Below, one piece after another: positions 44,331 to 53,400 of a stretch of DNA of 64,000 nucleotides. The stretch covers positions 620,001-684,000 of the forward strand of contig NZ_AADV02000001.1 in assembly GCF_000167195.1 (NCBI RefSeq). Direction: 5' to 3'. The stretch is from Crocosphaera watsonii WH 8501 (GTDB lineage: Bacteria; Cyanobacteriota; Cyanobacteriia; Cyanobacteriales; Microcystaceae). Both the position numbers and the translations under genes were made by a program. Under the pieces are notes generated by a model. It was not told the DNA's origin and searched no databases. It was given only the letters and a program-made list of their open reading frames with translations. Numbering within the stretch: position 1 is the stretch's first letter; every line of letters starts with the position of its first letter.

Positions 44331-45581
44331 TTAATTATTATGAGACAACTGTTCATGAACAATTTTAGCAATTTTCTGTGCCGCCCCTGGTTTTCCTCTA
44401 ACTTCTAATAAGCGATAATGAATTTTATTTAACTCTGAGGGATTATCTAACCAATCTAACACCAAGTCTGCTACCTTCTCCCCTTGTAATTCTCCCCTTA
44501 ATTCTGGAACAATTTCTTCTTTGGCCCAGATATTAGGCCAAGCAAATAAACGGCCCGTTTTTACCACTCTGGCATTAATTAATTTAGCTAACTGACTACC
44601 CACAAAGGGTAAATTTGCTAAAATCCCAGGTATCCCGTCCCAAGTTCGCATAGCATCCAGTTGTTGTGTTGGCAACAGCACAATCATAGGAATACCTAAA
44701 GCACCTAACTCAGCCGTATTTGCTCCTACCGTAGTCAAGGTTAAACAACATTGCTGCAGGATTTCATGTGCCGGAAATTGACTAATTAGTTCGACGTTTA
44801 ACCCTGTTTTTGTTTGTAAATAATATTTTCCATTTTCTTTTTTTAGTTCCCCACTAACACCCCCCATTTTCATCACAAAAGGATTATATTTAGGGTCAGC
44901 AAACCGAACTAATGTCTCTATATTTATAGTGGGTGCGATGGGTAGGATAAAACGAGTTTGGGGTTTCCGTTGATAAATATGTTCAGCAATGGACAAGCAG
45001 AGGGGAACCCCTTGGGTTAATTTTCCGGTCTTGGAGCCAGGTAAAATTCCTATGACTGGATTAGTAGCCATTTCCATGAAATTCAAGGATATTGGGGAAA
45101 AATCCGCCATTAAATCCCCAACAACCGCCAATTTATGCCGATAAGCTCCGGGGATAGATTCGATGACCCTTTGATTCATCACAGCAAAATAGTCTAACCA
45201 ACGATACCATCTCGCTTCCCATTCAGCATAAATCACTGTACGGTATCCCAAACGTTTGCCAATCATCAGAGCATAAAACTGATCCCCCCCTAAAAATAAA
45301 ACCACCCCTTGCTCTCGCCAATTCCAGTCATCTCGAGTTTTTCCCCCCACAAGAAAAGAAAAAAACTGCTCACTGGACTGGACTCGATCTACTTCAGGAT
45401 AACGACTGGCGATAGTAGCTTCTTGACCTGTACTATGGGGGCAAGGGGATAACATGACTGAAATTCTCGTTTGCTGGGGATCAGTTCCCAATTCTGTCCT
45501 TAACGCCTTAACCACAGGTCGAACCCAGGTAGTAATTTCTCCTGGTCCGTTGGAAAGAATGAGAATGTCAACGGGTTTCAT
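44331..45581 (-). CDS. LpxB-like lipid-A-disaccharide synthase-related glycosyltransferase
   Basis: 416 residues. MKPVDILILSNGPGEITTWVRPVVKAL at the N-terminus, VVGDLMADF, VIGILPGSKTGKLTQGVPLCLSIAEHI and LTTVGANTAELGALGIPMIVLLPTQQLDAM match the cyanobacterial lipid-A-disaccharide synthase-related family (GT-B fold). It is longer and diverged from true LpxB, and its acceptor is unknown. It begins 8 bases after the KH-domain gene and is probably the third gene of the rpsP operon. Confidence 0.82.
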   Translation of the reverse strand: MKPVDILILSNGPGEITTWVRPVVKALRTELGTDPQQTRISVMLSPCPHSTGQEATIASRYPEVDRVQSSEQFFSFLVGGKTRDDWNWREQGVVLFLGGDQFYALMIGKRLGYRTVIYAEWEARWYRWLDYFAVMNQRVIESIPGAYRHKLAVVGDLMADFSPISLNFMEMATNPVIGILPGSKTGKLTQGVPLCLSIAEHIYQRKPQTRFILPIAPTINIETLVRFADPKYNPFVMKMGGVSGELKKENGKYYLQTKTGLNVELISQFPAHEILQQCCLTLTTVGANTAELGALGIPMIVLLPTQQLDAMRTWDGIPGILANLPFVGSQLAKLINARVVKTGRLFAWPNIWAKEEIVPELRGELQGEKVADLVLDWLDNPSELNKIHYRLLEVRGKPGAAQKIAKIVHEQLSHNN

Positions 45582-45589
45582 CGGTTAAC

Positions 45590-46027
45590 CTAGCTTGGGT
45601 TTGTCGGATTCTCTTGCCAACGAGAGCGAATGGATAGTTTAGGATCGCTTGGACTTTGGGAACGAGAACGACGGCGTACAAATTTGCGATTTGACTCAGA
45701 GCGTCGATTATAACTGGAACGTCCACTATTATCTTCGGACTCTTCGTATACTTCCAAATAAAGGGTTTGTTCCACCTGTTTAGCTGCGATCGCCAAAACA
45801 TTTTGTATGGACTGAATATTTCGTCCTCCCCGTCCATAAATCCGCCCTTTGTCCCCTTCATCCACTGCCAATCTAATCCAAACTCGTTTTGTACTGGGAA
45901 TTTCCTCGCAGTCGATCTTCAGGGAATCTGGAGAATCTAAGAGAGGTTCAATTAAAAATGAGAGGAGTTTTAAGTAATTAGGGGAGACAGAATAAGATAA
46001 ATTAGAAGTGTCAATCGATTTAACCAT
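45590..46027 (-). CDS. KH-domain RNA-binding protein (KhpA-like)
   Basis: 145 residues from the ATG that overlaps the rpsP stop (ATGGTTAA); an upstream start at 46078 lies wholly inside rpsP. The KH fold carries the GxxG loop in [22 protein letters not shown]. The C-terminal tail is Arg/Ser-rich ([26 protein letters not shown]). Proteins of this type follow rpsP in many bacteria and bind RNA globally. The overlap indicates translational coupling. Confidence 0.88.
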   Translation of the reverse strand: MVKSIDTSNLSYSVSPNYLKLLSFLIEPLLDSPDSLKIDCEEIPSTKRVWIRLAVDEGDKGRIYGRGGRNIQSIQNVLAIAAKQVEQTLYLEVYEESEDNSGRSSYNRRSESNRKFVRRRSRSQSPSDPKLSIRSRWQENPTNPS

Positions 46028-46268
46028 TAACTTGTTCAAATACTTTTGCTTTTTCGAGAATACTCCGCACAGTATCACTGGGTTGCGCCCCTTGTTTGAG
46101 GCGAGTTACTATAGCCGGAACGTTTAATCGGGTTTCATCGGTTCTAGGGTTATAAAATCCTAGTTCTTCAAGGGGACGACCATCACGACGACTGGCACTA
46201 TTAATGGCCACAATTCTATAACTGACTTCTCGTTTTTTGCCGTATTTTTTTAATCGTAACTTAACCAT
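46020..46268 (-). CDS. rpsP: 30S ribosomal protein S16
   Basis: 82 residues: [77 protein letters not shown] complete, typical bacterial S16. First gene of an rpsP-KH-LpxB-like operon on the reverse strand. Confidence 0.98.
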   Translation of the reverse strand: MVKLRLKKYGKKREVSYRIVAINSASRRDGRPLEELGFYNPRTDETRLNVPAIVTRLKQGAQPSDTVRSILEKAKVFEQVNG

Positions 46269-46343
46269 TTTGATTCTTTTGACTCCTAGTTAAAGCTTAG
46301 TTGTTTTTTGTTTGACTCGAACTTCTTATTATATCATGGGATT

Positions 46344-48806
46344 TTATCGCGGAACACCCTGAATAACAGGACGGATACCAGTACCATCAAACGGACCTGG
46401 ATTACCACCCCAATTAAAGTCACTAATGCGAAGGGAAATCGACCCTACCTTTAGCACTGTATTATAACGGAGAAGAATGCTATAGGTCCGCCTACTGTAC
46501 TCAAAATATAAATCCGTATTAATTTCTTGATCTGTATCAATGTTATAGGCACTTTGAACCCCAAATCGCAAAGGACCGTATAGTTGTTGGGTGATGCCCC
46601 AGGTTAGGGTTTTCAAATCAGCAAAACGATCAAAGAAAAAAGGAGATGGATCTCCCCGCAGTGCCTGACTAAAGCTGAGATTAAACCCGGTATAGTCCAG
46701 GAAAGGTCGGGAAAAATTACCAACCTGTCCAGATACACCAATGGTGCCTGAAAGGGAAGGTTGGGAGTCTCCGTTGCCATAGAGACTGGTAACACCAGTT
46801 ACGCCAATAGATAGGGCTAAATAGGGTAACACTGGGGTTGATGTATATTTTAAGCCTTCTTCTGGAGTAGGAGGTAAAGCTTGGCCAAACCACAACAGGA
46901 AAGGTTTAAATAAAGACGCTGCTCCTTGAACTCTGGTTAAGCTCACACGACGATCATCTGAGTCGGAATTTAAAAGACTTTGGCGATCTGTCTCTGCATT
47001 AACGGTTTGAATTGAACCTTGATAGCTCACCTGTATTCCCGTTTCTTCGATGGGAATTTGAGGGGAAATTAGGAGTAACCCTACGCTGCTGCGAACGGTT
47101 TGAAACCCTAAAGAGCCATTAAAGAGGCGATCGCGATAGTTGTATTCCAATCTCACATCATAGGGAGCGATGGTTTCACCAAAACGGTACTGGACAAAGG
47201 TTTTTGTCCGCAAGCGATCTTCAATGTCCCCAAATTCTAGACTGGTTAGGGAGGTTCTCGAAAAAAAGGTGGTTTGTGGACTTAAATTAGCGTTAAATTC
47301 ATTAACAAAACCCAGGGTAGGTGGACTAACTACGTCAATATCGTCCTTATTTTCCTCAAATAAATCTGTATTGCGATCATCAACCGTCAATCCTTCGGGG
47401 GAGAACCCTTTTTGTAGGTAATACTGAGGGGTCACTTGCCAACTGACAGTTTCGGTGTCGATGACATTAAAGCCCCTTTCTACAAAGAGACCTCCGCGAT
47501 CGCGATCATCGTACCCAAAACCGATTACCCCAGGTTGGCGATCGCGTCGGTCGAAAATCAAACGATCTTGAGTAGGAAATGAATTAGCTTGATCGAGTAC
47601 CACCCGTGAATTAGTCAATTTCAATTCATCGACTAAGGGGGCAATATTCCGATAAGTGGCCGTTTCTGCCCGTACTTCTACCTCGGGGGGAGAAAAGGGA
47701 TCGTTGGTCAAACGAGCGTCTGTGGCCTGCCAACCTTCAGAATCGAATTCCATGCGATCGGCTTCAAAGCGAAGGCGGTTAATTTGCCTCCCGGCTCCTT
47801 GTCCGAAGTTGGCCCCAATATTCTGAGCATTTTCTTCTCCAAAGGAGACCCCAAAAGAATAACTGATACCTTGGGCTTGAGTAATGCGTTGTAGGGGTTG
47901 TTCTAGGGCCAGGCGTTCGTTGAGGGTTCGATTGGGAATTAAATTATTATCGACAGATGTGGGCAAAGTGGGAGAAAAGTCTTGACCTGTGGTAGGTTGA
48001 TAAATTTCTCCATTGGCTTCAAAAATCACCCCACTATCTTGAACAAAATAATACTCGAATCTTTCTCCTCTTAGGGTTTGTTCTCCGCGATCGAGAACCA
48101 CATTGCCTTCGGCTACAGCAAATTGATCCGGAAGGTTTATCCAGAGGCGATCTGCTAATAAAACCCCATTGGCAAAGCGCATGATTACTTTCCCTTCTGC
48201 ATAAACTACTTCCCTTTCCGCGTCGTATTCCTGGCGATCGGAAACTAATTCGATCACTGGTACTACTTCACTGGGTGTAGCATTAGAATTTCCCACTTGT
48301 CCCTGAGCCAAATTTGAGGAGGGGGTGATGGATAACTCTAAGGGTTGCGTTTGCCTTCCTCGGGGTTTGAGGAGTAAACGACTGGATTTAACCCCTTGCC
48401 CCTTTAAGCGGATAGTCTTCGAGAAACCTTGTTGAGCCTTAGGTTTAAAGGGGGTTAACTGAGGCGAGCGCATTTTTCCTGTGGTAATGGGATCACCCAA
48501 AAGGTCTGCACTTTGTCCCCTATGAGGCAAGGGAGGGGTAACATCTTGATCAGAGATTGTTTCTGGTGCTGATAAATAAAATTCAACTACCTCTGGCGCA
48601 GAAGCAGGAACATCCTCTGCTAGTGGGAGGGTTACAGGTTCCTGTGACAACTCAGATGATAATTGGGCTAATAAACTTTTAGCATTGGTGATTTCTTTGG
48701 GTCTAGCTGGAGAATTTACCGAGGGGGTTCGTTGCTGTTCCTGATGGGGAGAAACAACTATTTCCATGGAGACTGGGACATTAGGTGGTTGAACGAATGG
48801 GGCCAT
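46344..48806 (-). CDS. DUF3769 outer-membrane protein (LptD-like)
   Basis: 820 residues. A Pro/Ser-rich N-terminal ~190 residues precede an OstA-like segment (YDAEREVVYAEGKVIMRFANGVLLADRLWINLPDQFAVAEGNVVLDRGEQTLRGERFEYYF), then a long beta-strand-rich region ending in alternating aromatic/polar strands (YFEYSRRTYSILLRYN ... SLRISDFNWGG). This matches DUF3769, the cyanobacterial counterpart of LptD that inserts lipopolysaccharide in the outer membrane. The start codon is uncertain; I see no classical signal peptide from this Met. Confidence 0.82.
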   Translation of the reverse strand: MAPFVQPPNVPVSMEIVVSPHQEQQRTPSVNSPARPKEITNAKSLLAQLSSELSQEPVTLPLAEDVPASAPEVVEFYLSAPETISDQDVTPPLPHRGQSADLLGDPITTGKMRSPQLTPFKPKAQQGFSKTIRLKGQGVKSSRLLLKPRGRQTQPLELSITPSSNLAQGQVGNSNATPSEVVPVIELVSDRQEYDAEREVVYAEGKVIMRFANGVLLADRLWINLPDQFAVAEGNVVLDRGEQTLRGERFEYYFVQDSGVIFEANGEIYQPTTGQDFSPTLPTSVDNNLIPNRTLNERLALEQPLQRITQAQGISYSFGVSFGEENAQNIGANFGQGAGRQINRLRFEADRMEFDSEGWQATDARLTNDPFSPPEVEVRAETATYRNIAPLVDELKLTNSRVVLDQANSFPTQDRLIFDRRDRQPGVIGFGYDDRDRGGLFVERGFNVIDTETVSWQVTPQYYLQKGFSPEGLTVDDRNTDLFEENKDDIDVVSPPTLGFVNEFNANLSPQTTFFSRTSLTSLEFGDIEDRLRTKTFVQYRFGETIAPYDVRLEYNYRDRLFNGSLGFQTVRSSVGLLLISPQIPIEETGIQVSYQGSIQTVNAETDRQSLLNSDSDDRRVSLTRVQGAASLFKPFLLWFGQALPPTPEEGLKYTSTPVLPYLALSIGVTGVTSLYGNGDSQPSLSGTIGVSGQVGNFSRPFLDYTGFNLSFSQALRGDPSPFFFDRFADLKTLTWGITQQLYGPLRFGVQSAYNIDTDQEINTDLYFEYSRRTYSILLRYNTVLKVGSISLRISDFNWGGNPGPFDGTGIRPVIQGVPR

Positions 48807-48976
48807 CTTAAAATTGACAGTATCAAGCTCAATGGTTTAGTGGCTACCTGCAGCGTGATTAAATGGTACGAGACAGGGACGAGCCATATCTCGCCCCTAT
48901 CGTTTTACTCACCTAAATTAACATATCTAGACTCGAGCTTATTGAATGAACACTTGTGACATCTGCACAAAAAGTT

Positions 48977-49093
48977 CTATTCAAAGTCCTTGCGTCCAGG
49001 GTTACGAGTGGGATCACTCGAAAGAAAACCAAAAATGAACAAGGCAGCAAAGAAGGCCACGACGATGTAAACAGCAACTTTTAAGGTTAGCAT
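48977..49093 (-). CDS. psbI: Photosystem II reaction centre protein I
   Basis: 38 residues on the reverse strand: [20 protein letters not shown], then [18 protein letters not shown]. This is the single-helix PsbI, whose [12 protein letters not shown] tail is invariant; it sits next to D1 in the photosystem II core. A strong AAGGAG lies 8 bases upstream (49108-49113). The gene is below common ORF-length cutoffs and easy to miss. Confidence 0.95.
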   Translation of the reverse strand: MLTLKVAVYIVVAFFAALFIFGFLSSDPTRNPGRKDFE

Positions 49094-49290
49094 AGTATTT
49101 TATTCTCCTTAGGAAGGATTGATTCCGAAAAAATGTTAATAGTTCTTATCTGACTTTAACCCATAGATGGACTTTTTGTCTTGGGCTTAATCGATTTCAA
49201 TCTTAATTATGGACTGAATCTTCTCCACATTGCTAGTCCTTCCCCTATAATCGAGAGGGAATATGTCAATATAATCGTTATATTAATAAG

Positions 49291-49767
49291 ATGGCACTGT
49301 TAACCACGGGAAAAGGATTTGTTCGCGCACTAGAAAAGTCAGGTACATTAGGGGTTTATGCTCCCTTAGAAGGAGGGTATGAAGGACGCTATCAAAGACG
49401 CTTACGCACTAATGGTTATGAGAGTCTATCCCTATCTGCTAGAGGTTTAGGGGATGTGGGTGCTTATTTAATGGGAATTCATGGGGTACGGCCTCCCCAT
49501 TTAGGAAAAAAGGACATTGCTCAAGATGCGGCAGTTGGCCCTGTATATTTCGTGCCACCCATCGCCGCTTATCAACTGGAAAGTTTATCTCCTCGCTCAA
49601 AAGGTCTAGTTTTATGGATTATAGAGGGTTATATTCTCTCCAAAGCAGAATTAGAATACTTAGTATCCTTACCTCAACAAGAACCTCGCCTGAAAGTTGT
49701 GGTTGAACTGGGGGGAGAACGATATTTTCGTTGGCAACCCTTAGAAGAGCTTTTTCTAGTTAGTTAA
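49291..49767 (+). CDS. ndhN: NAD(P)H-quinone oxidoreductase subunit N
   Basis: 158 residues: MALLTTGKGFVRALEKSGTLGVYAPLEGGYEGRYQRRLRTNGYESLSLSARGLGDVGAYLMGIHGVRPPHLGKK, with VGPVYFVPPIAAYQLE and VVVELGGERYFRWQPLEEL. A complete NdhN, a cytoplasmic-side subunit of the thylakoid NDH-1 complex in cyclic electron flow and respiration. Confidence 0.96.
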   Translation: MALLTTGKGFVRALEKSGTLGVYAPLEGGYEGRYQRRLRTNGYESLSLSARGLGDVGAYLMGIHGVRPPHLGKKDIAQDAAVGPVYFVPPIAAYQLESLSPRSKGLVLWIIEGYILSKAELEYLVSLPQQEPRLKVVVELGGERYFRWQPLEELFLVS

Positions 49768-49789
49768 GAACAATAAAACTCAGGTGTCT

Positions 49790-49821
49790 TGACACTCCCA
49801 CGGCTAGAAGCCTGTGGGATT
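49790..49821 (-). repeat. Orphan IS200/IS605-type right-end hairpin
   Basis: TGACACTCCCACGGCTAGAAGCCTGTGGGA folds as TCCCAC-GGCT ... AGCC-GTGGGA; on the reverse strand it ends GGGAGTGTCA, the tail seen at TnpB right ends. No tnpA or tnpB remains next to it, so it is a scar of a lost element between ndhN and glgA. Confidence 0.6.
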
Positions 49822-49978
49822 AATGTATTATTAATACTATTACTTCTTAATCACACCAGTAGTGTTCTTAATGTAACCTATTTATTCTCTTGAAAAGAGT
49901 TGACACATTGCTTGTGGCATATTAAGAATTGATACAATAACCGATATAAATAAAGAGGGATCAAAGTAAGAAGCCATT

Positions 49979-51451
49979 ATGTATATTGTCCAAGTAGCCT
50001 CGGAATGCGCCCCGGTCATTAAGTCAGGGGGTTTAGGTGATGTTGTTTTCGGGCTGAGTCGCGAACTCGAAAACCAGGGTCATGCTGTAGATGTTATTCT
50101 TCCCAAATATGATTGTATGCGTTATGACCATATCTCGGGATTACACCAAGCCTATGATGATTTATCAGTACCTTGGGGCAATGGCTCCATCCGCTGTACT
50201 GTGTTGGGTGGTAAAGTTCATGGACTTAACTGCTTCTTTATTGAACCTCATTCTAATGAGAATTTCTTTAACCGAGGCAAATACTATGGGGACAATGATG
50301 ACAACTTACGCTTTGCTTTCTTTAGTAGAGCGGTTTTAGAATATATGTGTATGCACAATAAGCGTCCTGAGATTATTCATTGCCATGATTGGCAAACGGG
50401 ACTGCTACCTGTGATGTTATTTGAACAGTATAAATATCGTGGCATGGATGGTCAACGGGTTTGTTACACCATCCATAATTTTAAACATCAAGGAGGGGGT
50501 AGTGTTGGTATTTTAGGGGCAACTCAGTTGAATAATGAGGGTTATTATCTGAGTCCCGATCGCCTCAAAGATAGCAGTATCCCCAATCATATTAATTTTA
50601 TGAAGGCTGGCATCGTTTATTCTAATGCAGTTAATACAGTCTCTCCTCACCATGCTTGGGAAGCCCGTTTTAGCAATGAGGGTTATGGGTTAGGTCATAC
50701 CCTTGCCGTTCATCAAGATAAGTTTAAAGGTATTCTCAACGGTTTAGACTATGAGGTATGGAACCCAGAAGTAGATGAGCATATTTCGATGCTCTTTGGT
50801 CCAGATGATTTTGAATTAAAAGACCTTAACAAAAAAGGATTACGAGAACGGCTATGGTTAGAGGAGAAAGATAGACCGATCATTGCCTATATTGGTCGTC
50901 TGGATGACCAAAAAGGAGTGGGTTTAGTTCTCCATGCTTTAGAGTACGCTCTGAGGCGGAGCGCACAGTTTGTTCTATTGGGATCAGCTACTTCTGACCA
51001 CTTAAAAAATCTGTTTTGGCAGACAAAAAATCGTTTAAATGATCATCCTGACGTACATCTTGAACTGAGTTTTAATGAAGAATTATCCCATCTCATTTAT
51101 GCCGGGGCAGATATGATGGTGGTTCCGAGTAATTATGAACCCTGTGGCCTAACCCAAATGATTTCCCTCAAATATGGAACTGTTCCCATTGTGCGTGGGG
51201 TTGGTGGCCTGGTTAATACAGTGTTTGACTACGACAATGACGAAAATCATCTGCCCGAAGAGCGCAATGGCTTTGTCTTCCATCAAACCGATCCCGGAGC
51301 CTTAGAATCAGCCATGCACCGTTCCTTAGAGCTATGGTACACCGATCGCCAAGCATTCAATAAATTAGCTATTCAGGGAATGCGTTGTGACTATTCTTGG
51401 CGGAAGCCCGTAGAACAGTATATTGAAGTTTATGAAACAATCAAAGCCTAA
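49979..51451 (+). CDS. glgA: Glycogen synthase (GT5)
   Basis: 490 residues. The ADP-glucose-binding KSGGLGDV motif is at residues ~15-22 (ECAPVIKSGGLGDVVFGLSRELE). Other GT5 landmarks are CHDWQTGLLPVML, YTIHNFKHQGGG, GILNGLDYEVWNPEVD, IAYIGRLDDQKGVGLV, VPSNYEPCGLTQMISLKYGTVPIVRGVGGLVNTV. It elongates glycogen or semi-amylopectin from ADP-glucose. A perfect 32-bp palindrome follows the stop. Confidence 0.95.
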   Translation: MYIVQVASECAPVIKSGGLGDVVFGLSRELENQGHAVDVILPKYDCMRYDHISGLHQAYDDLSVPWGNGSIRCTVLGGKVHGLNCFFIEPHSNENFFNRGKYYGDNDDNLRFAFFSRAVLEYMCMHNKRPEIIHCHDWQTGLLPVMLFEQYKYRGMDGQRVCYTIHNFKHQGGGSVGILGATQLNNEGYYLSPDRLKDSSIPNHINFMKAGIVYSNAVNTVSPHHAWEARFSNEGYGLGHTLAVHQDKFKGILNGLDYEVWNPEVDEHISMLFGPDDFELKDLNKKGLRERLWLEEKDRPIIAYIGRLDDQKGVGLVLHALEYALRRSAQFVLLGSATSDHLKNLFWQTKNRLNDHPDVHLELSFNEELSHLIYAGADMMVVPSNYEPCGLTQMISLKYGTVPIVRGVGGLVNTVFDYDNDENHLPEERNGFVFHQTDPGALESAMHRSLELWYTDRQAFNKLAIQGMRCDYSWRKPVEQYIEVYETIKA

Positions 51452-51469
51452 TCACGGTTGATGTTTTCT

Positions 51470-51501
51470 CCTGTCATAACTCAATATTGAGTTATGACAG
51501 G
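51470..51501 (+). terminator. Perfect 32-bp palindrome, likely glgA terminator
   Basis: CCTGTCATAACTCAAT at 51470-51485 is followed immediately by its exact complement to 51501, then AAGTTTTG. It lies 18 bases after the glgA stop and 38 before ribF, so it may also insulate ribF. Confidence 0.7.
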
Positions 51502-51539
51502 AAGTTTTGTTGGTTTGAGTGAGGAATTAGTAGGTAATT

Positions 51540-52469
51540 GTGTGGGTAACATCATCAACTAGCAACGTTAAAACACCAACGGCCATTGCGTTGGGCAACT
51601 TTGACGGTATCCATCTAGGACATCGACAAGTTATCAAGCCAATTATAGAACTTGAGGCGGAGTATATCCCCACCCTTGTAACTTTTACTCCCCACCCTCA
51701 AGAATTTTTTACTGGTAAAACCAGACAGTTATTAACGCCTCTGACAGAGAAGGTCAAACGGTTAGAGTCTCTTAAGATCAGACAATTAGTGCGTTTACCT
51801 TTTGATAGCAGTCTAGCCTCTCTGGGACCACAAGCGTTTGTAGAAGATATTTTAGTCAAGCAACTTAATGTAAAATATATCAGTGTGGGACAAGATTTCC
51901 GTTTTGGCAAGGGGAGAGAAGGAAATGCCCAAATGTTACAAGAATTAGCCAACAATTTGGGAATATTCGTCTATATTACCAAGTTAAAAACTCTTGTCAG
52001 TGGAGAGAGTGGTTTACGCATTAGTAGTTCGAGAATTCGTCAATGTTTAGCTGTTGGCAATGTTAGACAGGCAAAAGAAATGTTGAGTTATCCTTACTCA
52101 TTAGAAGGGATGGTAGTTAGAGGACAACAAGTGGGGAGAACTATCGGTTTTCCTACTGCTAACCTCCAAATTCCTGCCGATAAATTATTACCCCGTCGTG
52201 GGGTTTATTGTGTCCGTGTTATTTTAGCCACAGAAGAAGTAATTAAGGGTGTGATTAATATTGGTAGTCGTCCTACAGTCAATGGTCAAGTGCCAACAGT
52301 AGAAGTTCATTTGTTGGATTGGTCTGGAAACTTATATGCAACTTTCTTAAGAGTTCAGTTGGAAAAATTTTTACGCTCGGAGCAAAAATTTCCTTCTTTG
52401 GATGCTCTGAAAAACCAAATTACCCAAGACTGTATGATAGCTCGTCAAACACTAAGCCAGGATGTTTAG
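51540..52469 (+). CDS. ribF: Bifunctional riboflavin kinase / FAD synthetase
   Basis: 309 residues with a GTG start. N-terminal FAD synthetase domain: ALGNFDGIHLGHRQVI, VTFTPHPQEFF, DFRFGKGREGNAQML and RISSSRIRQCLAVGNV. C-terminal flavokinase domain: GMVVRGQQVGRTIGFPTANLQIPADKLLPRRGVYCV, GVINIGSRPTVNG and VEVHLLDW. It makes FMN and then FAD. No strong ribosome binding site is visible, but the reading begins within a few residues of the family start. Confidence 0.93.
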   Translation: MWVTSSTSNVKTPTAIALGNFDGIHLGHRQVIKPIIELEAEYIPTLVTFTPHPQEFFTGKTRQLLTPLTEKVKRLESLKIRQLVRLPFDSSLASLGPQAFVEDILVKQLNVKYISVGQDFRFGKGREGNAQMLQELANNLGIFVYITKLKTLVSGESGLRISSSRIRQCLAVGNVRQAKEMLSYPYSLEGMVVRGQQVGRTIGFPTANLQIPADKLLPRRGVYCVRVILATEEVIKGVINIGSRPTVNGQVPTVEVHLLDWSGNLYATFLRVQLEKFLRSEQKFPSLDALKNQITQDCMIARQTLSQDV

Positions 52470-52516
52470 CATAATCGATAATAGGGTACTTCACAGTATT
52501 TTTTAGGAGGTAAGTT

Positions 52517-53400
52517 GTGAACGAAAAAATGGACTTGAGTGATTTTTCTATGTTGGATCTTTTTAGCTTGGAAGTAGAAACTCAAGGGGAAGTCCTCAAC
52601 GATCGCTTAAATGCTTTAGAACAGTTTAGTTATCGTTCTTTTAATTTATCGGATCGTTTGTATAGAGAGGTGATTGGTACTCATATGCGTCCTTTTGAAG
52701 AAGGAGTGAGTAGTTTTCCCCGTATGGTTAGGGATTTAGCTAGACAGTTAAAGAAGCGGGTTAAATTAGAAATTATTGGTAAGTTAACTATGGTTGATCG
52801 GGATATTCTAAGGAAATTAGAAGCCCCTTTAACACAAATTTTACGTAATTCCATCGATCATGGGATTGAGTTTCCTGATGAGCGAGTTGCTAAAGGAAAA
52901 CCCCCAGAAGGAACCATTCATTTAGAAGCAACCCATCGTTTCGGAATGTTATCTATTACCATTTCTGATGATGGTAAAGGGATTATCTTGGATAATTTAC
53001 GAGAATCTATTGTCACAAAGGGTTTGGTAACAGAGGAAATGTCTCAGCAATTAAACGAAGCTGAGTTGATGGAATTTATTTTTCTACCCAACTTTTCTAC
53101 AGCTAATCAAGTGACAGAAATTTCGGGTCGGGGTGTGGGCTTAAATATCGCTAAGACTATGGTTCAAGAAGTGGGGGTAATCTTCAGGCTATTTCTAAAC
53201 CTGGACAGGGCATGAATTTCCATTTTCAACTGCCTTTAACTTTATCGGTTATTCGTACTTTATTGGTGGAAATTGCTGGAGAACCTTATGCTTTTCCTCT
53301 GTCTCGAATTGACCAAATTTTAACCTTGAATTTTGATGATATTCATTCCGTTGAAAATAGACAATATTTTAGCTTGAAGAATCAAAATATTGGCTTAGTT
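52517..53400 (+). pseudogene. CheA-type histidine kinase relic: internal deletion, frameshift, IS truncation
   Basis: Starts at GTG 52517 behind AGGAGG (52505-52510). Residues 1-31 (MDLSDFSMLDLFSLEVETQGEVLNDRLNALE) look like the start of a CheA Hpt domain, but they run straight into the dimerization/ATPase part (SDRLYREVIGTHMRPFEEGVSSFPRMVRDLARQL, QILRNSIDHGIEFPDERVAKGKPPEG, ISDDGKGI, SGRGVGLNIAKTMV). The Hpt histidine region and everything between are missing. A base is lost in a G-run at 53171-53177; the other frame then reads the CheW-like start (MNFHFQLPLTLSVIRTLLVEIAGEPYAFPLSRI). The gene ends at the IS boundary, 53400. Confidence 0.8.

Noticed and set aside
45568..45861. 97-codon leftward ORF overlapping the KH-domain gene
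   Set aside because: Out-of-frame shadow of the Arg/Ser-rich tail of the KH protein.
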